DNA of 64,000 nt. It comes from an uncultured Bacteroidia bacterium (lineage in GTDB: Bacteria; Bacteroidota; Bacteroidia; NS11-12g; UBA955). A program made the position numbers and the translations under genes. Positions 8,872-19,000 of this stretch are shown here, piece by piece. How positions within the stretch are numbered: position 1 is the first letter of the stretch; each line of letters opens with the position of its first letter. The stretch spans positions 614,792-678,791 of the forward strand of contig CALSPH010000002.1 of assembly GCA_943788195.1 (NCBI GenBank), read 5' to 3'. The notes beneath the pieces were generated by a model, which worked only from the letters and a program-made list of their open reading frames with translations, made no database searches and had not been told where the DNA came from.

Positions 8872-9347
8872 GTTTATAAATCTCAACTCGAGTCACTAAT
8901 TGACCGAGACGATGTAACAAGAAAAACCGAAATTAAAAGAATTCAGGCTGAGATTGAAAAGTTTGTGACGCGACAAACCAACTTGCAAAACTTATTTCTT
9001 GACGGAGATATCACCTCTTCTGATTACAACGAATGAAGAGTAGAATCGAGTCTGAGTTAAGTGATAAACAGGTTAAGTTGGAACGGTTGAAGTCCACGAA
9101 GAGTCCATTTAAAGTGTATTTGAATAAAACTCTCCCAATGATTGAAAACCTAAGTCATTATTGGGATAAGGCAGATGGAAAAACCAAAAAGAAGATTCTT
9201 GGTTGCATCTTTACTGAAAAATTCGAAAATTTCGATTTTGAGAGTTGCAACAACATTTTCACTCCAGAGATAAAGTCTATTATGTTGGCCACCAAGGTTT
9301 TAAAAAGTAATAAAAATAAAAGGAGGTCAAAAATGACCTCCTGTCTA
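8872..9347 (+). pseudogene. Serine-recombinase C-terminal remnant, truncated and frameshifted
   Basis: Frame 1 (from about 8873) gives VYKSQLESLIDRDD and continues through a charged coiled-coil to DITSSDYNE, where it hits a TGA at about 9034. The next frame resumes at 9033 with MKSRIESELSDKQVKLERL, so restoring one A (GAA ATG AAG) rejoins them. The pattern matches the coiled-coil tail of large serine recombinases. The catalytic N-terminus is missing because the IS6 remnant abuts it. The open frame then runs on into the tRNA gene; those last residues (LPNLDSNQGPSD) are an artefact of reading antisense tRNA. Confidence 0.7.
9321..9342 (-). terminator. Rho-independent terminator of tRNA-Asn
   Basis: AGGAGGTCA and TGACCTCCT form a perfect 9-base-pair stem around a 4-base loop. 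On the minus strand it is followed by a T-rich run, 8 bases past the encoded CCA of the tRNA. Confidence 0.8.
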
Positions 9348-9350
9348 ATA

Positions 9351-9427
9351 TGGCTCCCCAACCTGGACTCGAACCAGGGACCTAGTGATTAACAGTCACT
9401 CGCTCTAACCAGCTGAGCTATTGAGGA
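9351..9427 (-). tRNA. tRNA-Asn (anticodon GTT)
   Basis: The minus strand reads TCCTCAATAGCTCAGC at the 5' end, with an anticodon loop CTGTTAAT (anticodon GTT), a T arm with GGTTCGAGTCC, and an acceptor 3' strand TTGGGGA followed by G and an encoded CCA (9353-9351). The seven acceptor pairs form with one G-U. The gene is intact and has its own terminator. A 16-base copy of its 3' part lies 1.35 kb away. Confidence 0.95.
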
Positions 9428-9566
9428 TTGTTTTGAGGATTGCAAAAGTAATTGGCTAGGTGTAATATTACAAGCAAAAAATAAAAATATTTTTACTCCC
9501 TTAAACCATCGGTTTGTTCCAAGTAAAAATTTACTTGCAGGTAAATCGATAAAAGAATTTAAACCT

Positions 9567-9574
9567 TACTTTTG
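9567..9574 (+). promoter_or_regulatory. -7 box (TACTTTTG)
   Basis: This TAnnTTTG match ends 7 bases before the methyltransferase ATG at 9582. Confidence 0.5.
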
Positions 9575-9581
9575 CCCCGCA

Positions 9582-10373
9582 ATGTTTGATTTCCATAAAT
9601 CCTACGAGGTCTATTTTAGATACCAACACGAGAGCACCAAGGAGTATATTTTACCTGTGATACAGGAACGGATGAAGCTTGGAGCCCAAACTAGGATAAT
9701 TGAAATTGGATGTGGAGAAGGCGGCAACTTGCTTAGCTTTATGGAGCTGGGTTGCGAGTGCATTGGGATTGATTTAGATGAACCCAAACTGAATACAGGT
9801 AGAACGTATTTTGACCAAACCGATTACAAAGATCAAGTTCAATTCATTCATGACGACATTTACAATAGAGAATCTGAATATCGAAACGCATTTGACGTAA
9901 TACTTCTAAAGGATGTGATAGAACACATCCACGACCAACAGAAATTAATCAATTTCATGCGTTTAATGCTCAAGCCCAATGGCATTATATTCTTTGCTTT
10001 TCCTCCTTGGCACATGCCTTTTGGCGGTCATCAGCAGGTGATGCGCAAAAAAATTCCCAGCTTATTGCCTTATACGCATTTGCTCCCTTTACCACTCTAT
10101 AAATTGTATTTAAAGGGAATGGGAGAATCGGATTCCAGCATAGCACATTTGGTTGAAATTAAAGAAACAGGAATAAGTATTGAACGATTTGAACGTTGCA
10201 TCCGCAATGCTAAATTGAGCATCATTCTTCGGCAACTGTACTTAATAAATCCAAACTATAAATGGAAATTTGGACTTAAACCACGCAAGCTCTGGAAGTT
10301 ATTTAGCGCTATTCCATTTTTTCGAAATTTTTACTGCACAACGGCTTATTATATGATAGGCTCTAAACCATAA
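9582..10373 (+). CDS. Class I SAM-dependent methyltransferase
   Basis: The 263-residue protein has a clear SAM-binding motif I (IIEIGCGEGGNLL, about residues 39-51), an acidic strand-2 end (GIDLDEPK) and motif post-II (DVILLKDVIEHI). This is the Methyltransf_11/23 type. The C-terminal half is longer and basic with aromatic residues, unlike simple small-molecule enzymes. The substrate cannot be told. The following membrane-protein gene starts 18 bases later but has its own promoter box. Confidence 0.85.
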   Translation: MFDFHKSYEVYFRYQHESTKEYILPVIQERMKLGAQTRIIEIGCGEGGNLLSFMELGCECIGIDLDEPKLNTGRTYFDQTDYKDQVQFIHDDIYNRESEYRNAFDVILLKDVIEHIHDQQKLINFMRLMLKPNGIIFFAFPPWHMPFGGHQQVMRKKIPSLLPYTHLLPLPLYKLYLKGMGESDSSIAHLVEIKETGISIERFERCIRNAKLSIILRQLYLINPNYKWKFGLKPRKLWKLFSAIPFFRNFYCTTAYYMIGSKP

Positions 10374-10378
10374 TAAAC

Positions 10379-10386
10379 TATATTTG
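10379..10386 (+). promoter_or_regulatory. -7 box (TATATTTG)
   Basis: This TAnnTTTG match ends 5 bases before the ATG at 10392, which would give a nearly leaderless message for the membrane protein-rsmI-lnt unit. Confidence 0.5.
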
Positions 10387-10391
10387 CTTTA

Positions 10392-10841
10392 ATGGTGTGG
10401 GGCGAATTCATTAGCATTTATTTATTATCTACAACTAAGTTTCTATTGGGAATTGCTGGCGCTTTAGCGCTTGATATTCCGTGGATAGATGCTTTTTTAA
10501 TCACCTCTTTTGGTGGCATTTCAGGTGTTATTTTTTACTTATTTGTCATGAAATTAATTGTCCGTTTTATTGAAAAAAGGGCACAAAAAGTTAAAATCAA
10601 GTTCAATAAGTGGAGACGTTTCTTAATCGCTTTGAAACAAAGAGGAGGCCTCTTGGGAATTGCTATTTTAACACCGCTCATTCTTAGTATTCCTGTGGGC
10701 ATTGCTTTATCCGTTTCTTTAGGGAGTTCCAAAAGAAGAATATTAATATTTCATATTTCAAGTGTGCTTATTTGGTCCTTACTTATTTTTATTGTGAAAT
10801 TTGGGATGGGTTATGATTTACCAGAAACATTAGGTAAATAA
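10392..10841 (+). CDS. Small integral membrane protein of unknown function
   Basis: The 149-residue protein has about four hydrophobic helices (around residues 8-28, 32-58, 86-108 and 117-138) with a basic loop between the second and third (KRAQKVKIKFNKWRR). The segment LTPLILSIPVGIALS resembles SNARE-associated or small multidrug export families, but not closely enough to name it. Its stop overlaps the rsmI start by one base (TAATG), so it is co-translated with rsmI. Confidence 0.7.
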   Translation: MVWGEFISIYLLSTTKFLLGIAGALALDIPWIDAFLITSFGGISGVIFYLFVMKLIVRFIEKRAQKVKIKFNKWRRFLIALKQRGGLLGIAILTPLILSIPVGIALSVSLGSSKRRILIFHISSVLIWSLLIFIVKFGMGYDLPETLGK

Positions 10842-11515
10842 TGGATGGGAAGCTCTATATCGTGCCAACACCAATCGGCAACTTGGAAGATATAACACTC
10901 AGAGCTTTGCGTATTTTGAAAGAGGTTGATCTCATTCTTGCCGAAGATACCCGTACCTCCAAAAAATTATTGAAGCATTATGAAATAAACAATGCATTGG
11001 CTTCTTATCACATGCATAATGAGCATGATAAAGTTGCCGCATTGGTCAAGCAAATACAAGAGGGTAAAACCATTGCATTAATTAGTGATGCCGGGACTCC
11101 GGGCATATCAGATCCGGGCTATTTGTTGGTTCTTGAAGCAACCAAAAATAATGTTGAAGTTGAATGCCTCCCAGGAGCCACGGCACTCATACCAGCCTTG
11201 GTTCAAAGTGCATTACCTACTGACAAGTTTAGTTTTTACGGATTCTTACCTCAAAAAAAAGGCAGGAAAACTATTATCGAGCAAATTGGTAAAGAAGATC
11301 GCACGGTTGTTTTATATGAAAGTCCACATCGGATGAAAAAATTGGTCGAACAACTTTTAGAATATATTGGCGATCGGCCTTTTTCATACTCACGTGAGAT
11401 TTCAAAGCTTCATCATGAACAATATCGCGGTACAGTAAAAGAAGCGTTGAACCATTTAGAAGAAAATATTGTCAAAGGAGAATATGTTGTTGTAATAGGC
11501 AGATCGCATGAATAA
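10841..11515 (+). CDS. rsmI: 16S rRNA (cytidine-1402-2'-O)-methyltransferase RsmI
   Basis: RsmI methylates the ribose of C1402 in 16S rRNA, near the ribosomal P site. The 224-residue protein has the family's N-terminal YIVPTPIGNLEDITLRAL, the AEDTRTSKKLL segment and the SAM-site stretch LISDAGTPGISDPGY (about residues 79-93), plus SPHRM further on. It is a little shorter than the E. coli protein (about 286 residues), lacking the C-terminal extension, as is common in Bacteroidota. It sits between a membrane-protein gene and lnt in a tight unit. Confidence 0.95.
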   Translation: MDGKLYIVPTPIGNLEDITLRALRILKEVDLILAEDTRTSKKLLKHYEINNALASYHMHNEHDKVAALVKQIQEGKTIALISDAGTPGISDPGYLLVLEATKNNVEVECLPGATALIPALVQSALPTDKFSFYGFLPQKKGRKTIIEQIGKEDRTVVLYESPHRMKKLVEQLLEYIGDRPFSYSREISKLHHEQYRGTVKEALNHLEENIVKGEYVVVIGRSHE

Positions 11516-13097
11516 AATGAATGCATTTATTGAAAAACTCAGCCCTTTAAAAGTCGCTTTGTTAGCGGGTTTTGTTTTGGTTTTGGGCTGGTCTCCGCTG
11601 CCCACATTTCCTCTGCTTTTTGTAGGCATATTTCTGCTTCTGGTATTAAGTGAAAAACTAGAAAACGAATCCAATAGGCGCTTTGTTTGGCTTTTTTATA
11701 TTGCCCACTTTATCTGGAATATTGGAACCACTTGGTGGGTTTATAAAGCCAGTTTAGGAGGTGCAATATTTATGATATTCGCAAATAGTTTGTTGCAAAT
11801 TACCCCGTGGGTATTGCACCGTTTTACCAGAAGTGTTTTGGGCTCTAGCAAATCCCTAATCTTATTCATTTGTTTCTACATCGGCTTTGAGCATTTCCAC
11901 CATGTTTGGGACCTTTCCTGGCCCTGGCTTACTTTGGGCAACAGCCTGGGAAGCGCACCCATATTTGCCCAATTTTATGAGTTTACAGGCGTTGCTGGGG
12001 GCAGTATATGGATATTACTCGGAGGTTTGGCCCTGTATAGCAAATGGGCAAAGCTGAAGTTTATGCACCCGCTTATTGCCATCATGGTGCCTGCGGTTAT
12101 ATCACTCTTTATATTTTTTATACGCGATTTTGACCGAGGTGAGCCCATCCAAGTTGGTTTAGTTCAACCCAATTTTGAGCCCCACGATGCAAAATTTGAT
12201 ATCGATCCACTTTTGCAATTGGACACTATGCTGCAGCAAATGGAAAAACTTGCACAACAAGGGGCGACATTGATGGTATTGCCTGAAACCGCATTGGTGG
12301 GTGGCATAGACGAGAGCATTCCATCTAAAGATCGAAAATTTTATCGTCTGGAACGGTTTATTGAAAAACATCCAGGCATTGCAATCATGGGTGGATGTGA
12401 TTCATATCGCATCTACAGTGAAAAGGCCACTGCAACGGCGCGGCAATCGCGTTATGATGAAAACATGTTCTATGACCAATACAATACAGGGTTTTATATT
12501 GACTCGTTGAATTTGAGGCCCTTATATCATAAAGCGAAACTCGTTCCTGGCACAGAAATTATGCCTTACCCCGGTGTGTTTTCATTTTTAGACAAGGTTA
12601 TGATTAGCCTAGATGGGACCGTAAATAGTCTGGGACGCGATTACATTACTTTAAACTACTATAGTGGAGACAGTATTGCTTTTACACCTAGTATTTGTTA
12701 CGAGAGCATATATGGTGATTGGACCGCTAAATTTGTGCGTGATGGAGGCAACATTATTAGCATTATGAGTAATGATGGTTGGTGGGGTCAAACGTATGGT
12801 TACAAACAGCTATTGCAATATGGCCAATTGCGGGCCATTGAAAACCGAAGATGGATCGCTCGAAGTGGAAACACTGGAATCTCTGGGGTAATTTCACCTA
12901 AAGGAATGCTGAGCAAGGCTTCAACCTTCTGGACACGTGATGCTATATTAGCTACAGTCTATCCTCGAACTGAACTCACGATGTATACTATATTAGGAGA
13001 TTACATCAATCGGATTCTGTTTCTCGTTTGTCTTTTTGTAATTCCCAGTGTAATCGTTAAGTGGTATGTGAACCGCAAAAATAAAACGAAAACCTAA
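11508..13097 (+). CDS. lnt: Apolipoprotein N-acyltransferase
   Basis: Lnt adds the third acyl chain to lipoproteins at the periplasmic face of the inner membrane. The protein has 529 residues: about six N-terminal membrane helices, then a nitrilase-like domain (from about residue 215) and a last helix near 503-520. The catalytic triad is visible as Glu260 (LPETALV), Lys344 (HKAKLVPG) and Cys397 (SICYES). The ATG at 11508 overlaps rsmI by 8 bases; an ATG at 11517 just past the rsmI stop is an alternative start. Its end overlaps the convergent PKD gene by 4 bases. Confidence 0.93.
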   Translation: MNKMNAFIEKLSPLKVALLAGFVLVLGWSPLPTFPLLFVGIFLLLVLSEKLENESNRRFVWLFYIAHFIWNIGTTWWVYKASLGGAIFMIFANSLLQITPWVLHRFTRSVLGSSKSLILFICFYIGFEHFHHVWDLSWPWLTLGNSLGSAPIFAQFYEFTGVAGGSIWILLGGLALYSKWAKLKFMHPLIAIMVPAVISLFIFFIRDFDRGEPIQVGLVQPNFEPHDAKFDIDPLLQLDTMLQQMEKLAQQGATLMVLPETALVGGIDESIPSKDRKFYRLERFIEKHPGIAIMGGCDSYRIYSEKATATARQSRYDENMFYDQYNTGFYIDSLNLRPLYHKAKLVPGTEIMPYPGVFSFLDKVMISLDGTVNSLGRDYITLNYYSGDSIAFTPSICYESIYGDWTAKFVRDGGNIISIMSNDGWWGQTYGYKQLLQYGQLRAIENRRWIARSGNTGISGVISPKGMLSKASTFWTRDAILATVYPRTELTMYTILGDYINRILFLVCLFVIPSVIVKWYVNRKNKTKT

Positions 13098-16000
13098 CGC
13101 AGTAAATAGAATACTTCGTGGGCCGTTTCAGTAATGTTTCTCAATTCCGTTTGATAACTGTACTTCACAACGACTACATAATACCCTTCAGGGGAGTTCT
13201 TATCCGCATAAGTGCCGTCCCAACCTAAATCATTTATATCGCCTTCATACACCTTACCACCCCATCGATTATAGATTTCAAAAACCATCTCATCCACATC
13301 GAATGTCACTGGACGATAGCGATCATTAATACCATTGGCATTTGGAGTAAATGCCGTGGGCAAGAAGAACCTGCAATTGATATCCTTTACACTGATATTA
13401 ATGGTGTCTGAATCTGTGCCACAGATATTTTTTGCAGTGACCCAATATTGACCCGCTCGCGTTACACGAAGTGCTGTATCTGAGGAACCGTTACCCCAAA
13501 TAAAAGTACTATTCCAACTGGTGGGTTTTAATAAAATGGATTCATGTTTACATATGCTGGTATCGTTTCCAAGGAAAGCATTCGGCAACGGATAAACTTG
13601 TGTAAACTGTTTGCTACTGTCAGTGCAGCCCTCCTGTGTGATTACATAAGTAACTGTATCACCCCATAAAATGCGAGGAACATATTGCTGATTTACAATG
13701 TTTTTCCCATAAAACTGCCCTCCAGATTGATTTGGGATGATGCTAATTCCTGCTTCATTTTCACAATAGAACTGTTTCAAAGGAGCAAATCGCGGATCTG
13801 GCATAGGTTTAACACGCACTTTTATGCGCGCTGTATCAAAACATTGATTGGTAGAAATAGTGATCAAATCAACGCTTTTCAGCCCTGCATTAAGATAGGT
13901 TCTCCCGAAGGTATCTGCAGTAGAGACTTCATCATTGTTCTCTCGCCATGAATAACCAGAAATGCCAAAAGAATCAAAAGATCGCTCACTAAAAAGGTAA
14001 TAATTACCCCGTAGACATTGAACCGAATCATTTACCGTAATCCCTGAAATTGGTTTAGGGAATACACGTATCAATTTATAGGCAGAATCTACGCAACCAC
14101 TATCTGACCTTGACTCCAGTAAAACCCCATAGGGTCCTGAATTAGGATATCCCAACTGCCATGGATTGACATTTATTGCAGTAACTCCCCTACTATGCCA
14201 GGTGTAATTTATGATATTGCCAGTCGGGATGCTTGAGTTATTGGTAAAGACAAAATTCTGGGTATTAACACACTGCGCACTGTCGTTAATTGAAAAGGCC
14301 GAAATGGGCATTGGATTAACCACCAGCATTTCTTTGGCTGAATCAATACATCCATAATTGCTAGTTGCATATAATACGGTTTCAAATGAACCATAATTTG
14401 AATGGGTGTGGCTTGGGTCCGTTTGTTGCGAACTATTGCCATCTCCAAAAAACCATTGATAGCTCATCTGTGTGCTATCAATTGATGAATTATTGGTATA
14501 AGTAAAAAGATTCCCATTCAGACATTGCGAAGGATTATTTACGACAAAAGAAGCCATTGGTTCCGGATGAACTAATACATCCACATTCCACGTATCCTTG
14601 CAACCATATATACTCGTTGAAATATGCCGAACAACATAATCTCCATGATCAGGATACACTTCAGTCGGACTGTATAAACTGGAGGAATTCCCGTTACCAA
14701 AGTCCCACTCTGCACTAAGCACTCCATCCTCGATCCAACTTGTGTTTGCAAATACAAACTGATTGTCCCTTAAACATTGTCCAGAATCATTGATCGCAAA
14801 TTGAGCATGGGGTGCTGGAACAATAAATATGGGCTGAATAGCCGTATCTCTGCACCCCTTATTCGTGGTATTTACCAAACTAACTTGCACCGTATCTTGA
14901 CTTGTAAAGTTTCTGATTGGATTCATTAAATCAGACCAGTAAACTTGGTCGGCATACCAACTATCTGTCATGGTACCATAAACCAATGAACTGGTAGAGT
15001 TAAATAAAAACAAATTATCATTCTCACATTGAATCGAGTCTGATATCGTAAACTGTGAGCTGGGATCCGGATGAACCACGATATCTTGGAAGGTTGTATC
15101 CAAACAATTCTGATTGCTTTCCACTACGTAGCGCAGGGTATAGTTTCCTGCAACTGGGAATAGCAAACTGGTATCCTTGCTACCGGAAAAGGGAGTATTA
15201 AATGTGTCCCACTCAAAACGAATGAGTGAACCAGTAGGTATAGAAGAATTACCAATAAAACTGAAATTCTGGTCCTTAAAGCATTGTGCACTATCATTTA
15301 CAGATAACAAGGCAAGGGGTTTATGATAAACCTCGAGCTGAATATTATGGGTGTCTTTGCAAGATTGGGACGAGTTGGCAATAAGTCGTACAGTATATAT
15401 CCCAGCCTGAGGATAAAAATGTCCGCCCTGAATCAACGTATCTAAATTACCATCGCCATAATCCCAATACGTTGCTGCGATTCCATCTTTTGCGTTGGAC
15501 AGATTATTGAATTGGAAATTCTGATTGTTGACGCATTGGCCACTATCATTAATCTCAAATAATGCATTGGGTACTGGATAAACCTGATGAACCAACCAAG
15601 CAGTATCTGCACATCCATATACTGAAGAACTGATTAATTGATGTCTATAGAAGGTATCTTTAGCAAATTGTCGACTTAATGATTTTGAGGTATCCGTTGT
15701 AGCATTGTCCCAAACCCAAAGTCTGCTTAAAAATCCGTAGGCAATGGAACTGCTATCGGTAAAAATATAGTTTTGATCATTTAAACATTGATTGAGGTTG
15801 TTGACGGTTGGCCTTGATAGTGGCATTGGGTACACTTCTACATTTTTGGTAATGCTATCTTTGCACCCAAAGAAACTGGCAGTAATCAGTTTCACTGATT
15901 TTACCCCATGCGAACCAAATTGATGCAATGGGTCTACCAAAACGGAAGATAATTCAGCATTAAAATCCCACTGATAGGTCATTCCTGTTCCTGCAACCAC

Positions 16001-19000
16001 GCTTTGGTTGGTAAATTGAAACTGATTTCCTCGCAAACACTGCGTGCTCGTATCCACGGAAAAATCTGCAACCGGCTCTGGATGAACGATAACGGAACGA
16101 ACCATGGTATCCCTGCAGTCTTTGTTGCTTAGAACAATTAATGAAACATCAAAAGTATCGGCTTGGGCATAGCTGGATATAAAATTGGCCAAAATGCTTG
16201 AGTCGCCATTGCCCAGATACCATTTACTGCTAAGTGCAGTTCCATCACTGATCCAACTGCTGTCTGAAAACTGAAATGCATTGCCATTCAGACATTGCTG
16301 ATCAACTGGTATCTTAATATATGCATTGGGTTTTGGGTAAATTATCACATTGGAAATTGAAGTATCCTTGCAGCCATTACTCAACTCCTTAATGAGCCAA
16401 ATATCGGTGGGCCCAACCGTGTTAAATTTATATTTGAATGCAGAATCGCTGCCAATGTTTACCCCATTGTGCAACCAGGTTCTATTGGTTAAGGTTTCTT
16501 GACTCACGAAAGTATCCGCTAAATGAATTGAATCTCCATTGACACAAACAGACAAATCTGAAATAACAGGAGATGAAACAGGTGATTCAAGCACTTCAAC
16601 CCATTTAATCGCGGTGTCCGTACAGTTCTTATCGGTTAAGGAAATTAATACTATTTCTATACTATCAAAGTTTGCAAATACCCGATTATAGTCTTGATTG
16701 AAACCTGAACCGCCATCTGAAGCATACCAGTAATTATATAATATGGTGTCAATTGCAATGGTTGAATTATTGATAAAAGTGAAGCTGTTTTGCGCAAGAC
16801 ATTGCACTGGATTATTGATGCTAAAATCCGTAACTGGATTGGGGTAAACGCGCACCGTTTTGCGAATGGAATCTTTGCAACCATACAGGGATGTAGCGGT
16901 AAATTTTGCCTGATAGTTACCTGTATCGCCATAGACATATTGAGGGTTCTTGCTGGGAGAAGTACCTCCATCTCCAAAATCCCAATGATAACTCAAGGAC
17001 CCTTTCTTTACTGTTGCAGAGCCATAAAATGCATTCTTTTTCGTTTGACATGCGTTAGAAAATACATAATCCACCACCGGCTTGGAGTTCACATTTACGG
17101 TTTTAGTAATCGTATCAAAACAGCCTGCCCGATTTGTAACTCTTAATCTTACTCGGTAGGCAGTGTCATATGTATATAAATGTAATGGGTTCTGAATAAA
17201 TGAACTCGTTCCGTCTCCAAAATCCCAGTTCCATAGATAAATCACGTCATTATATGCATTGGTTGCATCATAAAACTGCATTTGTTCTTCGATGCAAATA
17301 TCTGTTGAATTAAAATTAGCCAGAGGTATGGGTGATATATAAACAGTCCGAACCAAGGAATCTTCACAGCCTTTACCCACTCTAATATGTAATACAACCC
17401 GATAAGCTCCGGTATCTGCATATTGGTGTATTGGGTTCTGTAAAAAACTCGAATCTCCATCTCCAAAAGTCCACCAAAGCGCTAATATCGTATCCGTATT
17501 GATTACCGTTGTATTGGTGTAAGTAGTTGTATTGGTACTGCAATCGGTGGTATGTGAAAAACGAACGATAGGCTTTTCAAAAACAGTAATGGCTATAGCA
17601 GTATCATTATTGGCTAACAATGGAAAAGTATCCGCACATGTAATAGGAATACCATTATTTAATGCGTTTTTACGCGAAATTAGCTCAGGATAGAATGTGC
17701 CATAATTGGTATAATTAAAATTAACATCTCCTTGACTGGTTGTATTTAGAATGTTATTCGAGGGGTTTCTAAACAGCCAGGTAAAACTATTGGCATTCAC
17801 ACTTTGATTCCTGAATGTAGTTAAATGGGGCTGACAACCCATGGTATCTGTAACAGGTGTAAACCGAGCAAATGGTGAAACGATAAAAAATGAATCAACT
17901 ATGGAGTCTCTGCACCCCCTTGTATTCTCCGCGTAAAGCTTAATCCCTTGTGTTCCTTTGTCAAAGAATTTGGAAGGGTTTGCTTGCAAACTGGAACCCG
18001 ATCCATCGTCAAATGTCCAAATAAATAAACTGACACTATCATCTAAATGACCGAAATTATTTAAGCTGTCATAAACCGTTGATGCACTAAACAATTGCAC
18101 CACTTGCGGACAGACCAAGGTATCAGAGGGCAACTGTATCTGTGATGTCACATCAAAAACTCGGAATGGATTACCCAGATTGGCAGTATCTAAACAACCC
18201 AAACTATCTCTTAATTCCATACGTATGGTATAATCACCAATACGGTTATAATTCAGGTAAATGTTGGACCCCGAATCCTGAAATCCATTCCCATCCCCTA
18301 TATCCCAGCGAGTTCGTTCTTTTCCTTGTGCTGCGCGTGTATCATCGCGGAAATAATTGGGGTTTGGGTCCAACCAATAATTGCTGTTATTACCTAAAAG
18401 AACTGAATCGCCTAAACAGGCATATGATGCCGGTAAATCGATTCGATGTCGCACACCAATCCTCACTTGAAATGTATCTACACCGTCACATCCGTTGATA
18501 TGCTGGACATAATTTCTTACTTGATAAATGCCAGACTGGGTATAGGTATGAGATACTTTACCTAAGGTTTGAACTGTATCAATAGTTCCATCTCCAAAAT
18601 TCCAAATGATTTGAACAATGGAGTCTTGCATGCTATCGCCAACAAAAAAATCATGTGTACTGTAGTTACAATATAAACTATCTGGATTGTATGAGGTAGC
18701 AATGGTTGGGTTCAACAGTCCAAATCGAATAATATGATGATAAAATCCTGTATCACGACAAACATTGCCCATGGAATCCAGACCATTTTCAATGATTAAT
18801 CCCATGGTTACATATCCATTCGAGTCGCATGGCAAATTATTATACCCATAATTATGACGATCTTCATTTAATCTCCAGTGGCTATTAAAATTTCCTGACT
18901 CCTCCGCACAGAGGCTATCCCACATGATATAATAACGCTGCCTACCGCAATTGGGCTGTGTTTGATTTAAATTAATAAAAACTGCTTTGGGTACTTCTGG

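Noticed and set aside
9033..9392. A 119-residue open frame ending in LPNLDSNQGPSD as an intact gene
   Set aside because: Its start is only the out-of-frame continuation of a recombinase tail, and its last residues are the antisense of tRNA-Asn.
18142..18498. A 118-residue open frame on the plus strand within the PKD gene
   Set aside because: It is a chance frame antisense to strongly conserved PKD coding; no start context or family resemblance.
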